From Gnetum montanum (taxonomy: Eukaryota; Streptophyta; Gnetopsida; Gnetales; Gnetaceae): 64,000 nucleotides of DNA. The stretch lies in assembly GCA_015680685.1 (NCBI GenBank), contig MNCI01005399.1:1-64000 (forward strand). Direction: 5' to 3'. The translations under genes were made by a program, and so were the position numbers. The notes below the pieces were generated by a model. That model was not told the DNA's origin, did not search any database, and worked only from the letters and a program-made list of their open reading frames with translations. Below are positions 35,085-45,648 of the stretch, piece by piece; position 1 is the first letter of the stretch; each line of letters starts with the position of its first letter.

Positions 35085-36708
35085 TGAAACACCACTAATT
35101 TCAGCCTAGCACTTTGAAATGAAAATGACTCAAGCCCTTTTGAAGTTTCGAGAGGTAAAACATGGCTAAGGCATTGAGCTCACACCCAGCTCACCCAAGG
35201 TAGTTTGCTTACCCTTAGCATGAACAACTCCAAGTAGTGTCAAAATCAAGTTAAAGATGAAGTTCAATTATTCGAAGTTTAAAATTCTAGCGTTCATCAT
35301 CCAACATCAAGATTCCAACATTCAACATTCAACACTCAGCGTCAGGTTTTTGTAGGTCACGCTACAGGTCATGGTGTGGTCATGCTGCAGCATGAGCCCA
35401 GTGTGACCTACCAAAAATTGGTTTAAACAAGGAACTTTCAGGATTAATTTGTCAATCACAATTAGGGTAATCACCACACTTCAAGAAACAGGCTTCAAAA
35501 ATTCAAAAATTAGTATGAAACATGTCATTCTCCTCACTCACCTTGATGGTCATGCTAAGGACACACTACAGCATGAGTGGAATGTGACCACTATTCACAG
35601 CATGACCACTATACATTAGCGTGATCACCATTCATCAACATAAATACTATTCATCAACATAAACACTATTCATCAACGTGAATACTATTCATTAGTGTGA
35701 ACACTATTCACACCTAGACAAAAGCACTCCAAACGCACACTAAGGACATGCCAAGAACAAATCAACTCACACTGGGAGCCTTGGTGGAATAGAAACACCT
35801 CAAACGGTCACAAAACTACTTGAATCGACATCCTGTAGCAGTTCATTCAAGGACCAAGAAGTTTCAAGCAAGCTAGAGTTGATACATCTTGATTTTCATT
35901 GTAAATCTTCATTTGTGGGCTTGTCAGGCCCTCACGGTCCAAATTGTATATGCTTCCATGAGCTTGAGTAACCCACAAGTTGTAAGATGCAATGTACCTG
36001 GTCAAAAACATAGCCTTCCTACACACAACCAACTCAAACATAGCTGTCTATCAGACATGTGTCACAGGATCTTATCCTCTCATCTCTCAATCATTGATTT
36101 CATCCATGGATTCGGTGCCTGAGCCCAACCAAACCCTATAAATACCCTATCAATTCACTTAAATGAGGTCAGAAATTTTGAAGAAAGAGCAACTTTAAAC
36201 CTCGGACGCTAAAGCACACGAGACTCCTAGCATCCAAGCAGCCACAAACACATCAACACATCACTCCTAGGCTTAGCACTTGACTTACTATCACACACGC
36301 AACTACGCTTTGACCGGTGCACACTCTTGTTAAAAAATACAATACAGTTTCATTATTTCCTTCCATTTATATTATTTACTCTATTTACGCTTTGTTTACA
36401 ATATAGCTCTATTTACGCTTCATTTACAATTCAGTCTATTTACACTTTGCGCTCTGTTTACATTTCCTATCATTGTTTGCATTCCATTTACATTCCATTT
36501 ACGATGTTTATGATAATCCCAACACTAGCCATAGCTTATGCTTGGGGAAGTCCTTGCTTGATTTGCGTGCAAACCATCCAAGGCACTCTAGCTTGGTTCT
36601 CTTTTCCAGCTTACCCTCAGGTGAAGGAAGGGTTAGTTGTGCCTACCCAATGATCTTTTGGTGTTTGCTTTCCCTTCCAGCATTACACCGATGATTTAGG
36701 TCAGTACA
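35085..36708 (+). repeat. B 3' LTR
   Basis: Starts TGAAACACCACTAATTTCAG right after the purine tract and ends GGTCAGTACA before GTTAT. It carries a longer 19-bp array (about seven units, 35583-35712) than the 5' copy. Confidence 0.93.
36137..36144 (+). promoter_or_regulatory. TATA box in B LTR
   Basis: TATAAATA in the context CCCTATAAATACCC, a full match to the plant TATA consensus at a suitable place in the LTR. The 5' LTR copy at 29487 is mutated to TTTAAATA. The 3' copy therefore shows the ancestral promoter. Confidence 0.65.
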
Positions 36709-36713
36709 GTTAT
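36709..36713. repeat. B target-site duplication, right (GTTAT)
   Basis: Pairs with 28469-28473. Confidence 0.93.
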
Positions 36714-37112
36714 GATGTCTCTAAAGGTAATCAAATGCAAAAATCTATCCCTAAAAATAAATATTCATATTCCCATAAAGGTTTTGATAATAACGTTCAA
36801 TCATTAGGATTATTAAAGACTGATAAAAATCAAAAAGCTCATTCTATTAGAATTTCTAGAAGTTCTTTGAACTCCACTTAGTCTGTGAATACAAGGCAAG
36901 GGTGGAGAGGTAAGCATAGAAACCATTCACTATACTTAAAACAAGAAAGATCAGCTCTAGAAACATATTATGAGGAATCTTGTGGCACAAATAATGAAGT
37001 TGTGGAAAAAAAGAATATAGTTGTAGTGAAACCTGTTATTTATAATGATCCCATGAATAACCATTATAATATCAAAAGTCATGTTGGATTTAGCAGTATT
37101 TTTGATTTCTAA
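36714..37112 (+). pseudogene. Coding-like block inside A, 3' part, split by B
   Basis: Continues the frame that stops at 28473. It opens DVSKGNQMQKSIPKNKYSYS, with later GLLKTDKNQKAHSIRISRSS, then after one TAG VNTRQGWRGKHRNHS and KQERSALETYYEESCGTN. It ends IKSHVGFSSIFDF and TAA at 37110-37112. That gives 133 codons with a single internal stop. The composition (Asn, Ser, Lys, few hydrophobics) suggests a disordered C-terminal region. It is placed between protease and 3' LTR of A, where B has only repeats. It could be captured host sequence or an undescribed accessory ORF. Confidence 0.62.
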
Positions 37113-39700
37113 CCTCTCTTGCATTGGAAAATATCATTAAAAGCCTACACCCCCTCATCCATGCTACCTAGGGTGGCATCCATGTTGATTAGCATTGATG
37201 CCCATGTATACACCCACACCACACCACTCACCTCTATGCTACACACCAATCTCCCTAGCCTCTATGTTTCATAGTGGAAAACTCCTTGCTACGCCACAAG
37301 TGCCATAACATTCTACTACCATAGGCAAACATGTGATCCCTTCCTTTCGCAATGGCATAAAAAAGCCTTGTAGAGGGCATGTTGGCCATGCTAAGGATCA
37401 CATAAGCCTATATAGGACACACAGCCTTACATAGGACCTCATTGGCCCTTAGAGCCTAGTGCCACAATGCCCCTTTTAGATCACCCCCACTAGATGCCTT
37501 TGCTAACCATCATTGAAACTCACCACCATCATCATGGCATGTACTTCACCAGAGAATAGTATGATGATGATGTCATCCATGAATGTGATGATCACAAAAG
37601 CCTCCAGTGCGGTTAACACAAGTCATGTGCTTGAGATCTCAAAGCCTATGTGCTGGCTAGTAGGCATAGTAGTGCCATAGCAATTGATAGTAAAGTGGCC
37701 AAGATGTAGAGCTTTTTGAGGTGCTACATGTTGCCTATGCTTGCCTAGCCTTAATGCAATCAAAACCCTCCTTAGTACCTTTGAGCCACCTATCATTAGT
37801 CATGGCCTATCTATCCCTACCATTGGCCACCATCGCCCTCTCTTCCCCACATGCCCTATAGCACCAATGCTACCATTTGTAGCCTTAGCCGTGCATCAAT
37901 TTTTGCCATGTCCATTACCCCTCATCATCACACTGATCCAACCCCTTGATGTCCTCAACCCTTTGCCATTATATAACCATGTTTGATCATGTTTTCCCTT
38001 ATACTACCTATTATAACATTTTTTGACCATGTTTTAACTTCATTTACCCTTTGACTTAATGGGCTTTGGCTCATGCAAGAATTATTGTTAATATATTTTT
38101 ACATTATTTTTTGCGTTATTTAACAATTTTATTACACAGTTGCCACTAATGTGCTTATGTTCTCATGTAGAAATGAGCTAGGAGGATGAGGAAGAAAACT
38201 AACCCCTTCTTATGATGTTGTTAGGTCAAACTAACCTTATGAACACAATCCTTAAGCTTGAAATCATTTTACTATGTAGCTATAACACCTCGAAGTAGCC
38301 TCATGACCATTGGGCTCAAAGCCAACAACATCATAGAGGGTCCCTCAATCAAAATTATCATCTAAGACCACCATGGTGAGGAGAAAATAGATGAAGTCAA
38401 GTTCCTCACCAAAATTTAAGCCTACTCATGACCTCATGAAACCCTTGCTATGCAACATTAAAGCCAACCCATAGCCCTGATTAAGCCTAACACTAATATG
38501 TTTTCTTGTAGTGTTGTTTATCATTGTTGATAGGTCATAATGAATGATTGATGTTGACAACTTTGATGATATATAACAAGAAATCATACATGACATCTTT
38601 TACATGACAAAGGAGCATCCTTCAATGGTCTGCTATCACCTTAAACTAGCACCATGGCCTAGCAAGGTCTTAAACTTGTAACATGGCCCACCATGTCTTT
38701 AAACTGGAAACTTTGGTGTCCTAGGTAGCTTTGGCTTTATTTGTCACCTCATCATGCTATGTGGCCTATATGCATTGTAATGTTATAACATGCTTTTTTT
38801 GCTTAGTTTCCTTGTCCTCTTAGAGTTGTGTTTGTAGGATGAAGCCTAGAACCCTTGCAAAGGTGCAACCCATGACAGAAAAAAGCCACCATGTGACCTC
38901 TATGTGCAATATTTGGTGAGTCTGTTCTACTATATCAAGAGTTCTTGTACCATTTACCTTCCTCTAGCACCACTCCTTAAGCCCAACCCCATAACCCTCC
39001 ATACCTTGAGCAACAATGTCGACCAATGCCTGAAATTCATGCATTTGTGATTGTATGATATCCCTTCTTCATGCTCCACCTCCAAGTCCACTTGAATGTA
39101 ACACATCTCATTCAATGAAAAATAACTAAGTCCATTGTACATAATTCATCTTCAATGGGAATACCCCATGTTTTTTAAGTGTAACATAACTTACTGAATA
39201 AGAAAACTAGACCAAACCAAGCCTTGATAAAGAAACTCAATGAAGGTTTCAACCAATAAAAAAATAGAAAAAAAATCAAAGGGGATGCAAATTACCAAGA
39301 TAGATGAACAATAAAGAAAAATGGCTCCAAATATAAAAGAGGATCCGAATGGCTAAAGAAACCTTGGATTGAAGTGTTGGTTTCTCAAATGCATTTATTC
39401 GGTGAACCACACTTCTAAACACAAAGTGTATGATCTAAGTTGCTTAATCTACATGTCAATGCCATGTTATATCCATGGTGTCAACACTTAGAATGCATTG
39501 TTAGCCTCCATGATCATTTCCCTATAACCCCATTACCATTACCATTCCCTCATCATAGCCTTATCCCCTCATCACAAGCACTCTTTGGCATGGTTTGACA
39601 TGACTAAATCAAGCACAAAGAGGGAACATTAGTGGTGGACCTATAGTAGTGTTTTGGATTCTTTTTTAGTGCCTCTTGGGAAAATCCTTCAAACACCAAC
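37113..39700 (+). other. A 3' internal region, no gene supported
   Basis: 37140-38000 is C-rich on the plus strand with many CACC and GCC words. An open frame at 37741-37986 (Pro/Leu/Ile-rich) has no motif. 38636-38720 repeats the ~33-bp TTAAACTRGCACCATGGCC unit. 38818-38850 (TCTTAGAGTTGTGTTTGTAGGATG) matches B at 34092. 39180-39370 is A-rich. Confidence 0.55.
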
Positions 39701-39709
39701 AAAAAGGAG
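39701..39709 (+). other. A polypurine tract
   Basis: AAAAAGGAG, just before the TG of the 3' LTR at 39714, in the same context (CAACAAA...) as in B. Confidence 0.75.
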
Positions 39710-39713
39710 CCAT

Positions 39714-40006
39714 TGAAACACCACCAAAATTTCATGTTGTAACCTACCCCATCCCATGAAACTTGAGGCTAAACATCATTGTAAATATGAAGATCATAAC
39801 TAGTAAGGTGAAATCTCACATATTTTATACTTTTGGGACTGAAACTTGCCTCATAAGTGGTCAAAGCCTCATCTCCCAAGTGAAAAAAGTTACCTAGTAT
39901 CTATATTTGGGCTTTGTGGGTTTAAAAGTGCCTTTTGGAATGCCAAAATTGGCATTTTAATGGGTTTTATGAGAGGTATGGCATTTTCTACATAGAACTC
40001 ACCTAT
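39714..40006 (+). repeat. A 3' LTR, first part
   Basis: Starts TGAAACACCACCAAAATTTC and matches 21283-21580 of the 5' LTR. It is cut at 40006 by C and resumes at 46782. Confidence 0.9.
40002..40006. repeat. C target-site duplication, left (CCTAT)
   Basis: CCTAT here and CCTAC at 46777-46781 flank C, differing by one transition. The uninterrupted A 5' LTR has the matching ACCTACC at this place. Confidence 0.8.
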
Positions 40007-41055
40007 TGATGTAGGAACATCTCTTCTAATTTCCTTGTGCTTTTCCTACAAGTTGTTTTTATAGGTTTCACGCTTAGAGAAGACTTGAACATGTGTGTCT
40101 AGTTTTTGTGTTGAATTTTTATGATGAAAATTCTTGGATGTTTTGGCATGTTTGGATGTTTTTTTAGCTTATTTTGATGAGTTAATGAATTTTTTTCTGG
40201 CACCTTCAAGAAAGATGTCTCTCCAAAAAGAAAGACATATTTCTAGATATGTCTTTCCTAAAGTGAAGATGTCTCTAGTCCATAGAAGACATCTACCAAA
40301 AATGGTAGACATATTTCTTGAGAATAGGGCTTTCATAGAAGACATATCCCCAAAAATATAGACATCTCCTCAAAGATGTGTCCACTAAATTGTAGATGTT
40401 TCCAATCCAATGAAGACATATCACAAAAATAATAGTCATCTCTCTCAAGGATATATCCCTCATAGAAGACATCTACATGATACAAGAGACATCTATGTCA
40501 ACAAACAAGAAAAGATCTGGCGTGATGTATCAATTTGGAAACATCCACGAGACTCTAGATCTATATGGAAAGCATATAGGGAGGAAAATAGAAAGCTTTC
40601 TAGGGTTCTAGATCTTTATCATTATGTATGTCTTCATCCATGAGAAGAGAGTAGAGCTTTTAAGCAAGGAGAACTAAGCAAGAGAGATTGGGTGAGTGCA
40701 ATAGGTGATTGTAGCTCCAAGATCAGCTTGTGATGTGTTGGTCAATGTGTTTTATTCTCTTGTATCTTACTTGTGAGTTGAGATCTTAGTCCTAGGTTGT
40801 GGGAGGGATTTCTCTTAGTTGTATCTAAGATTAAGAACAACCATTATGTGATTGTATAGCCTTATGCTTTGCAATATCTTTTGAGTGTGATAGGTTTATG
40901 GATGCTTATGGGTTATGTGAACCCTATTCTAATATTTGAATAATTTAATTGAATATATATAATTTTCTTATTTTTCTAGTAAATAAATTTATCTTTGCAT
41001 AATATCTAGAGTTAGTGTATTGAAGGTGATTTACTTGTGGAGTGAACTTGCTCCA
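40007..41055 (+). repeat. C 5' LTR
   Basis: Begins TGATGTAGGAACATCTC and ends CTTGCTCCA; aligns with 45649-46776. The middle (about 40210-40500) holds at least a dozen AGACATCT/AGATGTCT-like words, and the 3' LTR keeps a more decayed version. Confidence 0.9.
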
Positions 41056-41062
41056 ATGTTAT

Positions 41063-41075
41063 TAGTATTAGAACC
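41063..41075 (+). other. C primer-binding site, initiator tRNA-Met type
   Basis: TAGTATTAGAACC against the canonical TGGTATCAGAGCC: 10 of 13 identical, and the three changes are all G-to-A or C-to-T. Confidence 0.7.
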
Positions 41076-41123
41076 TAGTTTTATTATTGCCATGATTTTG
41101 GTTGAGGATTTTGTCAATTTTAG

Positions 41124-42460
41124 ATGGAACCCAAGAAGAAATAGGTGCAAGACCTACATTATGACATGGATAGCATGAATTTATCCTTCCTAATGATGGT
41201 TTCTTGATTGGATGAAATTAGCATGAAGGTGGATAGACAAGCCAACCCTAGCCATATTCTAACACCTAGTGGTGAAAAGCATGTATGTTCAGATGAAGAA
41301 GTTTCATAGCTAGGTGGAGATGGAGTAGATGAAGGGGAAGGGTAATCCAACTATGGGAGTATATCAGATCATCATCCAAGGATTCAAATGGGAGGGAATC
41401 CTATTTCTTAAATAATAACTCCAATGGCTCCTATGGTGCTCAATACTTCTTCAAGCACGCTTGACAATGAAGATGGGACAAGACTTGCTAGTGTGTTTAG
41501 AAATGCTTCAAGACTTCCATATGTAGAGTTGAAGACTTTCAATGGTGTATATGGCACCAATGGTTTTATAAGTTGTTTGAAGACATTTAAGAAGCATTTT
41601 CTATTAGAAGAGGTACCAAATAACTTGAGGCTACCTATTGTCGAATCTAGATTAGAAGGTATGGCTTTTACATGGTGGGAAAAGGAGTGGTAGGGATATG
41701 AAAGATGAAATGGTCAAACTATTAGAGATTGGGATATAATGAAATATAGGTTGAAAAGGAAATTTGAATAGTCTCTTTAGCGATACGAAGCCATTATGAA
41801 ATAAAATTCCTAAGGCAAGGTGACATGGATGCCAAGGAATTTTACATCAATTTTGTAATCTATTCCATCAAGCTAAGGTAAATTGGGAGAGAATGAGAAA
41901 GCTTCAATATTTTTGGGAGGTCTCAAAATGACATACCAACAAGAGTTATCCTTTTATAAGCCACACAACCTTGATGAGGCTTATGATTTGGCACTCAAAG
42001 TTGAGAAGAAATTAGGTGGATTCAAAATTAGAAGCAAACAAACTTCTAAGGGTAAGGACAAGGGATCTAGATCTGATAAGGGATCCAAGTTTAAATTTGA
42101 AGACAAGGAGGATAGACAAGATAAGAAGACTAAATTATGTGATAAAATGGGTAAAACCAAGAAGGACCTAAGCAAAGGATGCAAGGGTCAAGGTAGTAGC
42201 ATATCAAAATTTTAGTGCTCCAAGTGTGGAGAATGGGAACATAAGCAATGGGAATGTCCACTTCACAAGGCAGCCAGAGTTAAAGATGTGAAAACCACAA
42301 AAGTGGAGGAGACATCAAGGCAAGTTGTTCAGAGAGGTAATCCTAATGCTCCAAAAGTTGAGGATGTTTCTAAATTAAATTCTGGTGCACTCATGGGGAA
42401 TGTGAATAGAGGAGATCATCCTAATAGGAAATTGTTGTTTCAGATTTAGCCTAGTTGTTT
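41124..42460 (+). pseudogene. C gag
   Basis: A single frame from the ATG at 41124 (MEPKKK) through the core (41424-41693: LPYVELKTFNGVYGTNG, then VESRLEGMAFTWWEKEW). The second part is 41883-42215 (GENEKASIFLGGLKMTY, YKPHNLDEAYDLALKVEKK), followed by a Lys/Asp-rich stretch. A complete zinc knuckle CSKCGEWEHKQWEC lies at 42216-42260 (Cys, Cys, His, Cys all present). Stops are scattered but the reading phase is kept over most of it, except near 41700-41880. Confidence 0.85.
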
Positions 42461-42466
42461 GCTTAA

Positions 42467-42739
42467 ATGGAATGGATTCATATTTTGATTGATGGGGTAG
42501 CCCAAGAAAATGTTATTTCTTGTAACGAAGTTCCTAAATTGGGGTTGGTAACGCATCCTCATCTAAGACCCTATAAGATCAATTGGTTATCTAAACATTT
42601 TTCCCAAGAGGTGAAGGAACAATGTACTTTGAAATTTGAAATTGGAAGTTTTCATGATGTTGTAAGGTGTGATGTGCTTCCAATAGATTGTGCTGATCTA
42701 ATTCTTGGTAGATCTTGGAATTTTAATAATGTTTCTTAG
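42467..42739 (+). pseudogene. C aspartic protease
   Basis: ILIDGVAQENVISCNEVPKL aligns with the chromovirus retropepsin start (IDSGSxENVVS...KL). The active-site Asp is present but Ser-Gly has become Gly-Val. The end reads RCDVLPIDCADLILGRSWNF, where the family has D(V)xPMDxCxLLLGRPWxY. The frame is open for 90 codons. Confidence 0.82.
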
Positions 42740-43098
42740 TTTGATGAAGCAAGAAATGTGTGGAGCATTGTTAGACATAATGAAGTCCATGATTTGATTC
42801 CTATAATAGCTAAACGAGTGAGGCAAAAAAGCTCACTTTATATTTTATTAATCCTTATAGGAGAGAGGGAATATATTAAGGAACATGATGAAACTATTTT
42901 TGGTTTTGTTGTTATGAAAACAGTATCTACTAACCATGATGATGTGCAGGTTGAAATTCCTATAGGTGTGCTATGCTTGAAGGAGAAATTTTCGAAGGTA
43001 TTCAAGTAGGAATTAATGAACTACCACTAATGAGGAATGTGTAGCATTGTATTGACTTCATTCCTTGTGCTACCATTCCAAATGAGAGAGCTTACTGG

Positions 43099-44340
43099 AT
43101 GGAACCAAATCAAAGGGTTGAATTACAAAGGCAACTAGAGCGGTTACTTCCAAATGGCTTCATGAGGAAATCCATTTCAGCTTGTGCAATTCTATTAGTG
43201 CTAGTGCCAAAGAAGGACAACGATAAATGGATTATGTGCATTGATTCTAGGGTAGTGAATAGGATAATATTAAGATACAAATTTTTTATTCCAAGGATGG
43301 ATGATATCCTTAATGTCCTTAGAAATGCTAAAATTTTTAGTAAAATTGATTTCAAGAGTAGGTACTATCAAATTAGAATTCAGCCTTTTTTGACAATATT
43401 TTAGTGTATAGCTCTAACAAGGAGGAGCACTTGGATCACTTGAAAATGATGCACTATATGTTGGAGGAGGCACAATTGCTGATCAATGTGAAGAAAACTT
43501 ATTTATTCAAGAGGAAAATCACATATTTGGGAAATGTGATTTCTAAAAATTAGATGTATATGGAAGCTACAAAGGTAAAGACTATAAGGGATTGGGCAAC
43601 TCCTAAGAATGTTGGGGAGGTAAGATCATTCCTTTGTTTATTTGGTTTTTATAAATGGTTCATCAAAGACTTTAGTGATATTTCATGTCCTATGTTTTCT
43701 TTGTTGAAGAAAAATAAAGAATTTAGGTGGAAAAATGAAATGTAAGGGAGCTTTAACTTGTTGAAATCAAAGATTATTAGTGAATCAATGCTTCCAATTC
43801 TAGGTTTTCAAAATATTTTTCATGTGGAGGTTGATGCAAGTGGACTTGACATTGATGGGATACTTTCACAAGAAGGTCGGCCTATTGCATTATTTTCTAA
43901 AAAATTGAATGAGTCAAGGCAAAAATATAGTGTATATGAGAAGGAGTTATACATCATTCTTCAAGTAATGAAGCATTGGAGGCATTACTTTTTGCCCAAA
44001 GAATTCCCTTCAATGATGAACCAGAGAGCACTTCAATTTTTAAATTCACAAAAGAAGTTGAGTGTAAAGCACATGAATTGGGTTGCATAGTTACGAGAGT
44101 TAAATTATTTGCTGAAGCACAAAACTAGAAAAGCCAATGTGGTAGCTAATGAATTATCCAAGGTGCATGTGGTAAATTTTAAAACACCTCATGTGGAAGC
44201 TGTGGGTGATTTTGCTTATTTATATGAGCATGATGTTGGTTTTGGATAGGTTTGGAGGAGCCTCAAGGAATTGTTGATGAATAGGATAGACTAATGAAGG
44301 GACTATCATATTCAAGATGAGTTATTATTTAGGAATGGAA
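43099..44340 (+). pseudogene. C reverse transcriptase and RNase H, with internal deletion
   Basis: RT starts RVELQRQLERLLPNGFMRKS and SACAILLVLVPKKDNDKW, then CIDSRVVNRI and FSKIDFKSRYYQIRI. At about 43390 the sequence jumps to DNILVYSSNKEEHLDHLK. The region between the two (TAF..., PFGL.NAP..F) is missing, and the catalytic DD is Asp-Asn. The thumb follows with YLGNVISKN and RSFLCLFGFYKWFIKDFS. RNase H begins near 43820 (FHVEVDASGLDIDGILSQ, RPIALFSKKLNESRQKYSVY, EKELYIILQVMKHWRHYFL). Several stops are present. Confidence 0.88.
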
Positions 44341-44403
44341 AAGGTATGTGTTGCTAATTATGACTTTAAAAATAATATTTTTTTTGAAAATAATTGTAGT
44401 GGC

Positions 44404-45600
44404 ATGGTAGGTCACATGGAGCGACATGAAACATTGGAAGTTATGGGTAGGTACTATTTTTGACCTAGTATGGTAATAGAAGTCTCAAAATTTGTGGAGT
44501 GCTTGACATGTCAAAAGTTCAAAGGAGATAAAGGTGTCAATGGACACTATATGCCTTTGGTAATTTCCAAAGTTCCATGGGAAAGTATGTTAATAGACTT
44601 TGTTAGTAGTATTCCACAGACCAAGTGGAAATGATACAATTTTTGTTGTTGTGGATAGGTTCTCCAAGATGGCACATTTAATTCCATGCAAGAAGGTGAG
44701 TGATGCCTTTCATGTTGCAAATTTAATTTTCTATCATGTCATGAACTTGCATGCTATTCCTTTAAATATTGTTAGTGACAATGTTTCCATGTTCACAAGT
44801 CATTTTTGGAGGTCCCTTTGGAAGATTTTATAGACAAAGTTGAATTTTTCTAGTGCATATCATCCACAATTTGATGGTCAAATGGAAGTGGTGAATAAAT
44901 CCTTACTAAAAATATTGATCTATTTGTGTTATGGATAGCCAAAAAGGTGAAAAAAATTATTGTATCATGTTGAATTTTCATATAATAATTCTTTTCATGT
45001 TGCAATTGGCAAAAGCCCATTTGAGGTGAGCTACAGGTTTTGTCCAAAGACGGTGGACACTCTAAAGAGCTTTGATGGAAAAGCTCAACTTAGTGCTGAT
45101 TTTGTGCAATAAATGACGGCTCTCCATGCATAAGTAAAATAAAATCTTAAGAGGAAAGCTCAAAATAAACTCCTTAAGAGGAATGAGGGTAAATGAAAGA
45201 CTAATTTTGCTATTGGTCACTTGGTTTGGATGCACTTAAAGAAGTGGTTGAGAGGTCTTAACTTCTCAAAATTGAAAGCTAAGAAGATGGGGCCTTTCAA
45301 AATCAAGGCTAAAATTTACCAAATGATGTTGGTATGTCATTTTTATTTAATGTTTCAGATCTTATGCACTATCATAGAACAGTTGATGAGGAGACCATAT
45401 AGGGAAGCATCAGTGAGTTTAAGGGGGTTATTAATTAGTTCAAGCCTTCAATGAAGAAGAAGGTAATCATACTAAAGTGGAGGGAAGCTTCTAGCACTCA
45501 AGGAGTCAAGAGGAATGAATATTTGATCAATTATAAGGATTAATCCATTGATTATGTTATATGGGTCCATGAGACTAGACTTGTTAAGTGGGGAATCACT
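44404..45600 (+). pseudogene. C integrase with chromodomain remnant
   Basis: Zinc-binding part at 44404-44530: GHMERHETLEVMGRYYF...FVECLTCQKFK (His, His, Cys, Cys). The catalytic core is split over frames: first Asp in SMLIDFVSSIP, second Asp in NIVSDNVSMFTSHFW, Glu in HPQFDGQMEVVNKSLL. The C-terminal part has GHLVWMHLKKWL and KKMGPFKIKAKI. A decayed chromodomain follows near 45480-45600 (STQGVKRNEYLINYKD, then SIDYVIWVHETRL), matching the family pattern REYLVKWKGYP..xATWE. Chromodomains steer integration towards heterochromatin. Confidence 0.85.
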
Positions 45601-45648
45601 TCTACCCCTACTCCCTTGTTCACATGAGTTCACATATTGAAGGATGGA

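Larger units (their letters stand above)
28474..36708 (+). mobile_element. B: gag-protease LTR element, plus strand, inserted in A
   Basis: An 8.2-kb structurally complete element: LTRs 28474-30058 and 35085-36708 with TG...CA ends, exact target duplication GTTAT, primer site 30065-30082 and polypurine tract 35072-35080. Coding remnants are gag (30455 on) and protease (to 33177); the remaining 1.9 kb up to the 3' LTR is noncoding and repeat-rich. No RT, RNase H or integrase was found, so it is non-autonomous. It is less decayed than A, consistent with having inserted into it later. Confidence 0.93.

Noticed and set aside
37500-37660. Minus-strand phrase TFMDDIIII resembling an RT active site
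   Set aside because: It arises from a CATCATCAT run; no other RT motif lies on either side, and the region belongs to A, which is on the plus strand.
37741-37986. 81-codon Pro/Leu/Ile-rich open frame
   Set aside because: No motif and no homologous frame in B; C-rich composition alone explains the lack of stops.
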